This document shows positions 17,082 to 23,913 of a stretch of DNA of 43,034 nucleotides, piece by piece. Both the position numbers and the translations under genes were made by a program. The number at the start of each line of letters is the position of its first letter. Position 1 is the first letter of the stretch. This DNA is from a virus: IMG/VR virus record IMGVR_UViG_3300044627_004278, positions 1-43,034 of that record. One strand, 5' to 3'. The notes under the pieces are model-generated. The model saw only the letters and a list, made by a program, of their open reading frames with translations. It was not told the origin of the DNA and ran no database searches.

Positions 17082-17634
17082 TCCACAAAATTCAATTTTT
17101 GAAATTAAAAATTTTTTTGGTAGGCATCAAGGTCTACAAAGAGATAATAGATATAGTATTTCCTTTGAAAATTTGCCTCCAGAGGTTCCTGTGTGGTCGG
17201 AGCAAGATCTTTATTCAATAACTGCTGCAGCGGGAGCAAGAGGAATCGATGCTATTGCTGATAATCTTTCTGGGTATGGCCCGGGAAGAATTGTACCTAG
17301 ATCTCAAAAATTTGTTGGTGGAGTATTACTGACATTTCCAATAACGAATGATAATTTTATTGTAGATTTTTTTAATAAATGGTTTAATTCAATTTATTCT
17401 GGTGGAAGAAATGCAAATAATAAACCTTATCTTGTTCAATATTATGACACCCACGTTTATAATGTAAAAATGAGATTAAAAATATTAGATCCAAATGGAA
17501 ATATAAACAAAACTCTTTTGTTTCATGAAGTGTTTCCAGTCGAATGTATTCCTTTTGAATTTAATATGGCACAAGCAAATGAATATTTAAAATATCAAGT
17601 ATTGATGAATTATCGTGAATTTACTTTAATTTAA
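17074..17634 (+). CDS. Tail-tube-like protein (third gp19 paralogue)
   Basis: A 186-residue protein with gp19-like features: a small N-terminal FFGRHQGLQRDNRYSISF, a middle PITNDNFIVDFFNKWFN helix, and a C-terminal FHEVFPVECIPFEFNMAQANEY segment in the position where tube proteins have their last strand pair. It is diverged from the tandem pair at 2759-3855. It could be a tube-initiator or terminator ring rather than the main tube. It overlaps the gp4-like gene and precedes the gp26-like gene by one base, so it belongs to the rightward late transcript. Confidence 0.7.
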   Translation: MANPQNSIFEIKNFFGRHQGLQRDNRYSISFENLPPEVPVWSEQDLYSITAAAGARGIDAIADNLSGYGPGRIVPRSQKFVGGVLLTFPITNDNFIVDFFNKWFNSIYSGGRNANNKPYLVQYYDTHVYNVKMRLKILDPNGNINKTLLFHEVFPVECIPFEFNMAQANEYLKYQVLMNYREFTLI

Positions 17635-17635
17635 A

Positions 17636-18310
17636 ATGGAATATCAAATGGATTTAGCAAAAGAAATAAACAATTTTTTACCAAAATATAAAACTACATT
17701 GCCCTTTTCAAAAAAGGATGTAACGTTCGTACCATTTAAAGTAAAAGATGCAAAAAATATTGCTACTATTTTACAAGAAAATAACAGATATCTTGCTTTT
17801 AATGCTATGGTAGATATTTTAAAAAGAAACGTAGAAGGAGTTAATCTTAATGATCTTTGTTTAGCGGATGCAGAATTTTTATTTTTACAAATAAGATCAA
17901 AAAGTGTTGATGAAATGTTAAATTTGGTATACAATAAAGAAAAAATACAGATTAATATATCCGAGATAAAGGCAACAAATAGTCTACAAAATGAACAAAT
18001 ATCAGTTGGAGAAAATTTATCAATTATTGTAAAAACACCAAGTATTAAAGATTTGCTAAAAATAAATGGCACAGAAAAAGAAGATTTCATCAAAGCATCA
18101 ATAAAAAATGTTTTATTAAAAAATGAAATATATGATTGTTCAAAATTTATGCCAGAAGAAATAAAAGAAGTAATGGCAAATTTGCCTTTAAATATCATAA
18201 CAAAACTTGATGATTTTTTGAAAAAAGAACCACAATTATATTTGTCAGTTGAAACTAGTGAAGGTAAAAAGGAGGTCTCCGGGTTACTTAATTTTTTTAT
18301 CTATCGGTAA
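17636..18310 (+). CDS. gp26: Baseplate hub assembly protein, gp26-like (zero-frame product)
   Basis: A 224-residue protein matching the T4-type gp26 hub assembly family. The pattern is 'vtFvPFkVKDaKniatilqe', a helix, then LNDLCLADAEFLFLQIRSKSVDEM, which is diagnostic. T4 gp26 is 208 residues. It is likely an assembly chaperone rather than a final tail component. The frame closes with TAA at 18308-18310, just after seven consecutive T at 18292-18298, where a -1 shift opens a second frame continuing to 18498. Start at 17636; an in-frame ATG four codons later is also possible, and neither has a good ribosome-binding site. Confidence 0.82.
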   Translation: MEYQMDLAKEINNFLPKYKTTLPFSKKDVTFVPFKVKDAKNIATILQENNRYLAFNAMVDILKRNVEGVNLNDLCLADAEFLFLQIRSKSVDEMLNLVYNKEKIQINISEIKATNSLQNEQISVGENLSIIVKTPSIKDLLKINGTEKEDFIKASIKNVLLKNEIYDCSKFMPEEIKEVMANLPLNIITKLDDFLKKEPQLYLSVETSEGKKEVSGLLNFFIYR

Positions 18311-18501
18311 AGTTTTTTGATTTGGCTGATTATTTTTCAACTAACTTTACCATGATTAGCAAATACAATTGGAGAATATCTGATATTGAAATGTTGGCAC
18401 CTTGGGAAAGAGAAATATATATTACATTAATTGCAGCCAACGAAGAAAGAAAAAAAGAACAAAACATGCAAAATTCAATGATGCAAGGAAATAATTTTTA
18501 A
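17636..18501 (+). CDS. gp26-like frameshift extension product (about 288 aa), gp51-like C terminus
   Basis: If ribosomes slip back one base on T-TTT-TTT (18292-18298), reading continues through VKFFDLADYFSTNFTM, then KYNWRISDIEMLAPWEREIY, and stops at 18499-18501. This gives a protein about 64 residues longer than the zero-frame form. The added part has no good independent start: the ATG at 18352 lacks a Shine-Dalgarno sequence. Its 'iekynlsieelekmmPwEReiYi' pattern resembles C termini in gp26/gp51-type hub assembly proteins. AGGAGG at 18270-18275 lies 16 bases before the slip site and could stimulate slippage. The arrangement mirrors the gpG/gpGT type of tail chaperone frameshift. Confidence 0.65.
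18292..18298 (+). other. Slippery heptamer for -1 frameshift (T-TTT-TTT)
   Basis: Seven T in the phase T TTT TTT relative to the gp26-like frame, ten bases before its stop codon. Both decoding tRNAs can re-pair after a one-base backward slip. The -1 frame is open on both sides and joins a conserved-looking extension. Confidence 0.65.
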
Positions 18502-19064
18502 TGAATGAAGAAAATAATATTTCAATGGATTTTGAAGCAGAGAGACAATTAATGTCTCCAATTATTAATGTTTTTAATGAAGAAATTTCTACTACAAACA
18601 ATGTTTTATTTGATCCAAAATTACCAGAGTCTGATTTAATTCAAAGTTTAGAATCTACAGAATTGCCACAAACACAATTTATTGTTTCTTCAAAAACAAA
18701 TGAAACAAATTTTGTAGATAATTTATTACCCGAATCACAACCAATATCTCAAAATTTTGGTGTGGAGTTGCCTGAAGCATCTTTTATGATTCCAACAGAA
18801 ACTACAGATTCTTTTAGTTCCCAGATGCTAGAAGCACAATTTTCAAAAACAATAACGCCAACAAATATTGAAAGTGATGTTGATTCTTTGTATCAAAAAA
18901 CTAAATCTTTAGAAGAAAGTATTATGAATTTACAAAATAGAGGTGATGGTTGGTTAAAAACAAAAGAACGAGATTCTTTTGAAGAAAGACCTACAGTAGA
19001 ACCAACAAATTTGGTATTTGAACAAAGAAAAATGCGGTCAAGCACCATTCCAGAATGGGCATAA
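18501..19064 (+). CDS. Unrecognised late protein with acidic repeats
   Basis: A 187-residue acidic, low-complexity protein with no recognised domain. Short motifs recur: LPESDLIQS, LPQTQFIV, LPESQPIS, LPEASFM and LEAQFSK. They look like four or five degenerate copies of an 'LPExxF' linear motif that could bind a partner repeatedly. A coiled-coil-like stretch lies near 130-150. Its ATG overlaps the stop of the frameshifted upstream product as TAATG, and AAGGAA precedes it. It ends just before a strong terminator. A baseplate or assembly role is inferred only from its place in the late transcript. Confidence 0.6.
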   Translation: MNEENNISMDFEAERQLMSPIINVFNEEISTTNNVLFDPKLPESDLIQSLESTELPQTQFIVSSKTNETNFVDNLLPESQPISQNFGVELPEASFMIPTETTDSFSSQMLEAQFSKTITPTNIESDVDSLYQKTKSLEESIMNLQNRGDGWLKTKERDSFEERPTVEPTNLVFEQRKMRSSTIPEWA

Positions 19065-19090
19065 AAAACCCCCTTTCGGGGGTTTTCTTT
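19063..19090. terminator. Bidirectional intrinsic terminator
   Basis: AAAACCCCC, loop TTTC, GGGGGTTTT, followed by a T-rich stretch on the plus strand and by T on the minus strand as well. It separates the rightward late transcript from the convergent gp32-like gene. Confidence 0.85.
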
Positions 19091-19946
19091 AATCATTCTC
19101 CATTTCGGAAAAATATTTTAGAGGATCTTTTTCCTCCACATCTTCCACAACTGAAGTCTCTTCAACATCATCCTCAATGCTCTTACTTTCAGCAAACTGA
19201 GCACGGATGTCGTCTCCGACAGACTTCTTGAATCTGGCATTCAACTCGTCAAAGCTCTTAAACTGACTCTTGTCAACGAAGGGCTTGAGCGGGTACTGCT
19301 TCTTCCAAATTTCCTCAAGCTTCTTGTCCTCGCCACCAAACAAAGGTGCTGGTGTCGCAAACTCGCTTCGGTCGTAGTTTACATATCCACCGACATTGCG
19401 AATCTTGATTTTGAAGTCTGCTCCAGTCCAGAAGTTGAAAGGATCTACCGCAACTTCATCTTGGAATTCTGGATGAGCAAGGCTCTGGATCTTTTGGAAG
19501 ATCTTAGTACCATACTGATAAAGGAAGACCTTTCCCTTATTCTCTGGATTAGCAGGATCTTCAATAACCAAGATATTGGAAATGTAAGTCAGCTTACGCT
19601 TACGATTACGTGCAATGTTTTTATCATCCTCAATACCACTGTTCCACAATTCCGTATTTGCTGCACACACCGGGCACTTTTCACCAATGGTAGTTGGGCA
19701 GTTTTCATAGAACCAGCCACCCTTGCCCTTGAAGGTATGGCTATAAACCGCCACAAATGGGCTATCTTCATTTTCTATTTCTGGCAGAAAACGAATTACA
19801 GCGTATCCATTTCCCGCTTTGTCAATTCCGGGTTTCCACATTCTTTCATCTTTATAACTTTCTTTAGAAGTCATCTTATCAAGACGCTCAGTTAAAGATG
19901 CGACCGAATTTTTACTCTTCTTTTTAAAATCTGAAAAATTTCCCAT
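19089..19946 (-). CDS. gp32: Single-stranded DNA-binding protein, gp32-like
   Basis: A 285-residue homologue of T4 gp32, which coats single-stranded DNA in replication and recombination. The N-terminal SLTERLDKM/Lys-rich region, a core with AVIRFLPEIE, a zinc site made of VYSHTFKGKGGWFYENCP then EKCPVC, and an acidic C-terminal tail ending DPLKYFSEMEND all fit. Start at 19946 (MGNFSDF) because GGGGAAAG precedes it; the upstream codons are leader. Codon usage is clearly more GC-rich than that of its late-gene neighbours. A hairpin just before the ribosome-binding site may allow self-regulation. Confidence 0.93.
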   Translation of the reverse strand: MGNFSDFKKKSKNSVASLTERLDKMTSKESYKDERMWKPGIDKAGNGYAVIRFLPEIENEDSPFVAVYSHTFKGKGGWFYENCPTTIGEKCPVCAANTELWNSGIEDDKNIARNRKRKLTYISNILVIEDPANPENKGKVFLYQYGTKIFQKIQSLAHPEFQDEVAVDPFNFWTGADFKIKIRNVGGYVNYDRSEFATPAPLFGGEDKKLEEIWKKQYPLKPFVDKSQFKSFDELNARFKKSVGDDIRAQFAESKSIEDDVEETSVVEDVEEKDPLKYFSEMEND

Positions 19947-19958
19947 ATTATTCTTTCC

Positions 19959-19975
19959 CCAAGGATCTACCTTGG
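19959..19975 (-). promoter_or_regulatory. Leader hairpin upstream of gp32-like gene
   Basis: In the mRNA, CCAAGG and CCTTGG form a 6-bp stem around a 5-base loop, immediately before and partly continuous with the ribosome-binding sequence GGGGAAAG. T4 gp32 represses its own mRNA through a structured leader, so an analogous control element is plausible. Confidence 0.5.
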
Positions 19976-19989
19976 CCTTGTTGTTTATC

Positions 19990-20018
19990 AGTATACAATA
20001 CAATCAATCAATAGGCAA
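19990..20018 (-). promoter_or_regulatory. Sigma70-type promoter for gp32-like gene
   Basis: TTGCCT (-35, 20013-20018), 17-base spacer, TATACT (-10, 19990-19995) on the minus strand. It overlaps the end of the gp33-like gene and gives a leader that contains the hairpin. Confidence 0.6.
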
Positions 20019-20237
20019 ACGTTTTGTTTTTGTTTTTTTTAAAAAATTTAAATCTACCGCTTCAATTTCAATTTTTTCTATAAGAGGTTTTGTTAACAAT
20101 TTTCCAGCAGCATTTGGTTCAATATTCATTTCTTCTGCCAATTCTAATACACAATCCATAAATGGCAATTTTGTAGTTTTTACTCTCTGTAAAACTTTAT
20201 TTGAAAAAATTTCTTTGGCAGAATCATCAATATACAT
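20004..20237 (-). CDS. gp33: Late-transcription coactivator, gp33-like
   Basis: A 77-residue protein that resembles gp33 of T4-like phages, which bridges RNA polymerase and the sliding clamp at late promoters. Supporting points are the small size, a central helical segment FMDCVLELAEEMNIEPNAAGKLLT, and KIEIEAVDLNFLKK near the C terminus. It is located next to the gp32-like gene, as gp33 is near gp32 in T4-like genomes. Its presence fits the NTAAATA late promoters seen throughout. The start at 20237 lies only 5 bases after a TATGAT -10 candidate, so its own mRNA may be leaderless. T4 gp33 is longer (112). Confidence 0.65.
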   Translation of the reverse strand: MYIDDSAKEIFSNKVLQRVKTTKLPFMDCVLELAEEMNIEPNAAGKLLTKPLIEKIEIEAVDLNFLKKTKTKRLPID

Positions 20238-20242
20238 AACTA

Positions 20243-20270
20243 ATCATACTCCAGTTTTATTGAAAAGCAA
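20243..20270 (-). promoter_or_regulatory. Weak sigma70-type promoter for gp33-like gene
   Basis: TTGCTT (20265-20270), 16-base spacer, TATGAT (20243-20248), then 5 bases to the ATG. The -35 box is poor. If used, the mRNA would be leaderless. Confidence 0.4.
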
Positions 20271-20283
20271 TATTAAAATCTAT

Positions 20284-20290
20284 CTAAATA
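20284..20290 (+). promoter_or_regulatory. Late promoter for structural genes at 20.3 kb
   Basis: CTAAATA on the plus strand, 24 bases before the ATG at 20315, followed by AGAGGA as ribosome-binding site. It forms an inverted repeat with TATTTAG at 20300-20306. Confidence 0.6.
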
Positions 20291-20299
20291 TTCTAGAAC

Positions 20300-20306
20300 T
20301 ATTTAG
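20300..20306 (-). promoter_or_regulatory. Possible leftward late promoter
   Basis: CTAAATA on the minus strand, the inverted partner of 20284-20290, 62 bases before the gp33-like ATG. Late transcription of gp33 would be unexpected, so the palindrome may have another meaning. Confidence 0.3.
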
Positions 20307-20314
20307 AGGACAAA

Positions 20315-21298
20315 ATGCCAGCAGACATAGACCCAAATCTTGTTATAGAAACTTCAGGACTTACCGCAGCAGTCGCAACAGATACTGTTGTATTTTCTGG
20401 CACAACGGCACACTTTCAATTAATAAAATTAGCTTATGGCTTGACTGGTGCTGCCACTATAGTATCTCCCACCAACCCATTACCAGTTTCTGTTTCTTCT
20501 GGTATGACTGCTACTATTTCGGGATTTACTGGCACTTTGGCTGTAGAAGGTGTTGTAGGGGGAGAACCCTTAACTATAACCGGCACAGTAATTGCAACAG
20601 GAAACACATCTGCACCAGTATATATTTCTCATATAAGCGGTTCCCCGGTGGAGGTTACCGGAGGGAGAATTTTAACAAAAAGTACCGATGCTATTTCTGT
20701 TTTCGGGCCAGCGGGAAATACGTGGATATACACTAATCTAGTAAATTCATCTGGAAATGCAATTGGCAACACTTCAAATCCTTTAATAGTACAACTTAGT
20801 GGGGTTACAGTCAGTGCTACACTCAGTTCTACCGTGGGAGTAACAAACGACAGTGCAACTAGTGGTTTGCGTGTACAAGGTCTTTCTGGTGGAACATCTT
20901 TAGCAGTCACTGTAGGTAATACTGTCGGTATAAATGATACACAAATTTTAAATTCTCTTAGCGGGATTTCTTCACAACTCGGAACATTAAATACAAATCT
21001 TTCTACTCTCGGTATTTCAGTTCCTTCATCATTTAAAACAGGAAGAGTATCTGTAACATCTTCTTCGGTAGTTCAAATGGATTCTTCTGGCTATACTTGT
21101 GAAAATGGGATAACAGTAAAAGCAATAAATGCAAATACCAATGTTGTTTATATGGGAAATACATCAGGACTGGTTGGAACTTCTTTTGGTCACGCTTTAT
21201 ATGAAGGTGATGAAATTTTCTTAAAATTAAATAATACAAATAAAATTTATTTGATAGCATCCTCAGGAACACAAATAGTTACATACGTAGCATCTTAA
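20315..21298 (+). CDS. Repetitive virion surface/fibre-like protein
   Basis: A 327-residue protein rich in Ser, Thr, Gly and Val. It has repeated short beta-strand units such as VSVSSGMTATISGFTG, VTVSATLSSTVGV and LAVTVGNTVGI, typical of fibrous or decorative phage proteins. Residues about 250-327 (SFKTGRVSVTSSSVVQMDSSGYTCENGITVKA ... EGDEIFLKLNN) look like a compact beta-sandwich head. It is expressed from a late promoter with a ribosome-binding site and is followed after one base by another structural gene. Exact role unknown. Confidence 0.6.
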   Translation: MPADIDPNLVIETSGLTAAVATDTVVFSGTTAHFQLIKLAYGLTGAATIVSPTNPLPVSVSSGMTATISGFTGTLAVEGVVGGEPLTITGTVIATGNTSAPVYISHISGSPVEVTGGRILTKSTDAISVFGPAGNTWIYTNLVNSSGNAIGNTSNPLIVQLSGVTVSATLSSTVGVTNDSATSGLRVQGLSGGTSLAVTVGNTVGINDTQILNSLSGISSQLGTLNTNLSTLGISVPSSFKTGRVSVTSSSVVQMDSSGYTCENGITVKAINANTNVVYMGNTSGLVGTSFGHALYEGDEIFLKLNNTNKIYLIASSGTQIVTYVAS

Positions 21299-21299
21299 A

Positions 21300-22586
21300 A
21301 TGAGTACATCTTCGTTAAACCAAGTAAAAACCATGTCAAATTATGGTTTTTACGTTTCTGGAAATACTTTAGATCCTATTTTTGCTAAAGGAAAGATAGA
21401 AAGCAAACCATCTATATCTTTTTATGGATCTTCTCTATACATAGATTATTCAAATACATCTAATATTTCAGATTTAGTATACCTAAAAAAAACTTTTGGT
21501 TCTTTTACTGCTGGTGTAACATTTTATATTCCACCTGTTCAATATTATGATGGAAATAATAATATACAAACTACTATTGGTGGAACGGCATATTTTAATA
21601 AATTAATAAATGGAGACCGTGTTGTTGTTGCTAACATTATTAGTGGATTTACTACTCCTACAAATTATAGTTTTTTTGAAAAAAATAATTTTATTAAAAA
21701 CATAGAATACAATTTTTCTACTAGCCAATCTCTTACTGGATATTTTTTAGTAAATTCTATGCCAAGCATGAGTCCCAATAGATTTAAAGGATTGGGAATC
21801 ATAGGGAGTATATTTAATTTTGAAGAATATGTATCTTTGAATGGTGGAACTGCAGAAAATGCAGATAGATTAAAGGTATATGGTTATTGTGAATTAAAAG
21901 ACGGTCAAGAAGTAATATATTTTGAAAGTGGCGGAACAGCACAAAATTTAATAGAAACCAATTCTGAAATTAGTTTATATGTTCGAGGAGATCCAGATTT
22001 AATAACTGCACCAAAATATTCTTCAGTGCCTGTAGTATTAATATTAAAAGTTAAAAATTCAGGCTCTGTTATTTCTTGTTTTGAAAATCAAAGTTTCAAT
22101 CAAGCAATACTAAGAAAAAATCAATTTGGTGCTGCTAGCTATGCTTACGCAATAATTGATAATTGTGCGTCGTGTATTGATGCAAATTATTCGGATCCTG
22201 TTAATGGATATAAAAATGATATTGGTGAATTTTTTAATAGTTTGATTTTTATCAAATTAACAAATTCATCTGTTGCATTTGCAACTTCAGCTTTTTCTGC
22301 AACACTGAATGTAGCATCAAATCCTAATATTATTATCGGTGGCGCAAATAATAGCATTATAAAAATTGATATAAGCCATCCATCGCTGATTGGTTACGAT
22401 TTATTGATATATTCTGAACCAACAAGAAAAACTTTATTAAATATAAATCAATTTGAAAAATTTGGAAAATTGGGTTATATAAATTCTTTCGCTATATTAA
22501 AAAATTATATAACAAGTAGTACATTATATTGCACTTTACAAAATTCACAAACTTCGGCAGAAGTACAGTTTACCATAAAAGTATAA
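21300..22586 (+). CDS. Putative virion structural protein
   Basis: A 428-residue protein without a recognised family. It is rich in Asn, Ser, Ile and Gly, with predicted beta content and no transmembrane segment. Stretches such as LYVRGDPDLITAPKYSSVPVVLILKVKN and SVAFATSAFSATLNVASNPN look like beta-sandwich strands. A CASCIDANY cysteine pair occurs near residue 290. It starts immediately after the preceding stop without a clear ribosome-binding site, so translation is probably coupled. The gene ends inside a hairpin terminator. I read it as part of the same late structural pair. Confidence 0.55.
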   Translation: MSTSSLNQVKTMSNYGFYVSGNTLDPIFAKGKIESKPSISFYGSSLYIDYSNTSNISDLVYLKKTFGSFTAGVTFYIPPVQYYDGNNNIQTTIGGTAYFNKLINGDRVVVANIISGFTTPTNYSFFEKNNFIKNIEYNFSTSQSLTGYFLVNSMPSMSPNRFKGLGIIGSIFNFEEYVSLNGGTAENADRLKVYGYCELKDGQEVIYFESGGTAQNLIETNSEISLYVRGDPDLITAPKYSSVPVVLILKVKNSGSVISCFENQSFNQAILRKNQFGAASYAYAIIDNCASCIDANYSDPVNGYKNDIGEFFNSLIFIKLTNSSVAFATSAFSATLNVASNPNIIIGGANNSIIKIDISHPSLIGYDLLIYSEPTRKTLLNINQFEKFGKLGYINSFAILKNYITSSTLYCTLQNSQTSAEVQFTIKV

Positions 22587-22607
22587 ACCCCTCTTTTGGA
22601 GGGGTTT
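22585..22607. terminator. Hairpin terminator after rightward structural genes
   Basis: AAACCCCTC, loop TTTTG, GAGGGGTTT; the stop codon of the preceding gene lies in its left arm. The T tract after it is short on the plus strand, so termination may be partial. On the minus strand it can also end the 22640-22876 transcript. Confidence 0.7.
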
Positions 22608-22639
22608 GATACCTTCGTATTTAATACGTAAGTAAATTT

Positions 22640-22876
22640 TTACCGACTTCGGTTTCTAACCACACGGTAATATGAACGCCCATTTCGGGTTTCGCGTGTG
22701 ATAGCGTAGTTCATATCAAAGCGATTAAATGCTTCACGAAGGTCATGCATCGTTGCGCGCATGTTGCTTACACGGAAACGCTTCCGTGCTTCACCTGCTG
22801 TGAGGGGAGTACCCGAACGCATGTAATCAAACACTCTCTGAATCTTAGTAGGACGATCAACTGTAGTAATTTCCAT
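22640..22876 (-). CDS. Small winged-helix-like DNA-binding protein
   Basis: A 78-residue basic protein starting at 22876 (MEITTVDRPT), where AAAGGAAA gives a ribosome-binding site. The sequence RVFDYMRSGTPLTAGEARKRFRVSNMRATMHDLREAF has the spacing of a winged-helix domain: an initial helix, 'LTAGEARKRF' as the turn helix and 'NMRATMHDLR' as the recognition helix, then RNGRSYYRV as the wing. It is probably a transcriptional regulator or nucleoid-type protein made early. It has a strong sigma70-type promoter whose -35 box is shared with the divergent protease gene. Its GC content exceeds that of the late genes. Confidence 0.6.
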   Translation of the reverse strand: MEITTVDRPTKIQRVFDYMRSGTPLTAGEARKRFRVSNMRATMHDLREAFNRFDMNYAITRETRNGRSYYRVVRNRSR

Positions 22877-22907
22877 ATAAATTTCCTTTCTTATAAGAAG
22901 TGCCCAT

Positions 22908-22935
22908 AATATAGCACCCATTGCTTGACTGTCAA
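22908..22935 (-). promoter_or_regulatory. Sigma70-type promoter (leftward) with shared palindromic -35
   Basis: TTGACA (22930-22935), a perfect -35, with TATATT at 16 bases (22908-22913) or TATTAT at 18. The leader holds a TTCTTATAAGAA palindrome before AAAGGAAA. The -35 lies in TTGACTGTCAA, a palindrome that also serves the rightward promoter. Confidence 0.65.
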
Positions 22936-22954
22936 GTAATATCCTAAATAATAT
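22925..22954 (+). promoter_or_regulatory. Sigma70-type promoter (rightward) overlapping a late core
   Basis: TTGACT (22925-22930), 18-base spacer, TAATAT (22949-22954). A CTAAATA late core (22944-22950) overlaps the -10 region, so the HExxH protein gene may be transcribed early and late. Confidence 0.45.
22944..22950 (+). promoter_or_regulatory. Late promoter core upstream of the HExxH protein gene
   Basis: CTAAATA, 23 bases before the ATG at 22974, with GAGGAGAC between as a ribosome-binding site. The spacing is almost the same as for the late gene at 20315. Confidence 0.5.
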
Positions 22955-22973
22955 GGACTGAGGAGACTCCACC

Positions 22974-23570
22974 ATGAGCAAGCGGAATCGTCAGTTTGTC
23001 AGACATGTGAAAAATCATCTGGCAGAATATGGTATGAACCTTGTCATTGGGCGTGGAAAACGGGTAAACGTCGGGGGATACCGCTGTGTTGGATATTTCG
23101 ATGAAGGTAAAAAAGTTATAAAAATTGCAAAAAATTCACCAGAATTTATGTCCACTCTGGTCCATGAATATTGCCATTTTTTACAATGCATCAAAAATTG
23201 TAAAATTTTTAGAAAATCAGATATAGCTGGAATTATTATAGATGAATGGTTTAATGGAAAAGAATACTCAGAACAAAAATTGAAAAGAGCATTCTTTCTT
23301 GTTCGCGCCATGGAACGCGACTGCGAAAAAAGAGCAGTAAAAATTATTAAAAAATTTAATCTTGAAATTGACAGCAAGATGTATGCAAAGAAAGCAAATT
23401 GCTACATCTATAGTCATTTTTTGATGGAGAAGACTCGAAAATTTGACTCATACAAAAAGAGTCCCTATCGAAGTCCTATTGTTCTTAAAGTGATGCCATC
23501 TACAATGGCAGTTTTAAGTCATCGAAACATTCCACCAAAAATATATTCAATACTAGAATCATTCATTTAA
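22974..23570 (+). CDS. Putative zinc metallopeptidase (HEYCH motif)
   Basis: A 198-residue protein with a clear zinc-protease signature: LVHEYCHFLQ near residues 62-71 (HExxH). A downstream acidic position in AMERDCEKRAVKII could supply the third ligand. There is no signal peptide, so it would act in the host cytoplasm or in assembly. The strong ribosome-binding site GAGGAGAC precedes the ATG. The first ~35 codons are more GC-rich than the rest, which may reflect a composite origin or selection near the start. It converges with the 114-residue gene downstream, overlapping by 12 bases. Confidence 0.7.
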   Translation: MSKRNRQFVRHVKNHLAEYGMNLVIGRGKRVNVGGYRCVGYFDEGKKVIKIAKNSPEFMSTLVHEYCHFLQCIKNCKIFRKSDIAGIIIDEWFNGKEYSEQKLKRAFFLVRAMERDCEKRAVKIIKKFNLEIDSKMYAKKANCYIYSHFLMEKTRKFDSYKKSPYRSPIVLKVMPSTMAVLSHRNIPPKIYSILESFI

Positions 23571-23903
23571 TGGTGGATGTTCGTTTACAAATTTTTTAAA
23601 TGGTTGTTCTCCGTAGGGCCATCTGTCGTCTTTGTCCATAAACTTATAATAGACTAAAGAATCAAGATAATCTGAAAGCATTTTCAGAGTTGTGTCGTCT
23701 ATATTCCATTTCACATTGTCCTCTTCATTTATTGCTGGGGCATCTGCTGCATTGTGTTCTGCAACTGCAAGATCAGCAATCTTGGCAAGATTTCCAAGAA
23801 TCTCTAAGGACTTGGCGCATTGAAAAAAAAGATCCTTTTTGAGAGGATCTTCTTCTTTGCGAGCCAAGTTACGAATTTCGTAAACTAACTCTGAAATTTT
23901 CAT
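23559..23903 (-). CDS. Unrecognised small helical protein
   Basis: A 114-residue protein starting at 23903 (MKISELVYEI), chosen because AAGGAGAC lies 6 bases upstream. The first ~65 residues look helical (EIRNLARKEEDPLKKDLFFQCAKSLEILGNLAKIADLAVAEH); the rest is polar and ends DDRWPYGEQPFKKFVNEHP. No family recognised. It follows the ferritin-like gene after 10 bases and probably shares its transcript. GGAGAC is the same ribosome-binding sequence used by two genes of the GC-rich region. Confidence 0.6.
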   Translation of the reverse strand: MKISELVYEIRNLARKEEDPLKKDLFFQCAKSLEILGNLAKIADLAVAEHNAADAPAINEEDNVKWNIDDTTLKMLSDYLDSLVYYKFMDKDDRWPYGEQPFKKFVNEHPPLNE

Positions 23904-23913
23904 AATTGTCTCC

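Noticed and set aside
18352-18501. Independent 49-codon gene starting at the ATG at 18352
   Set aside because: It has no ribosome-binding site, and the frame is open upstream to the slippery heptamer, so a frameshift extension explains it better.
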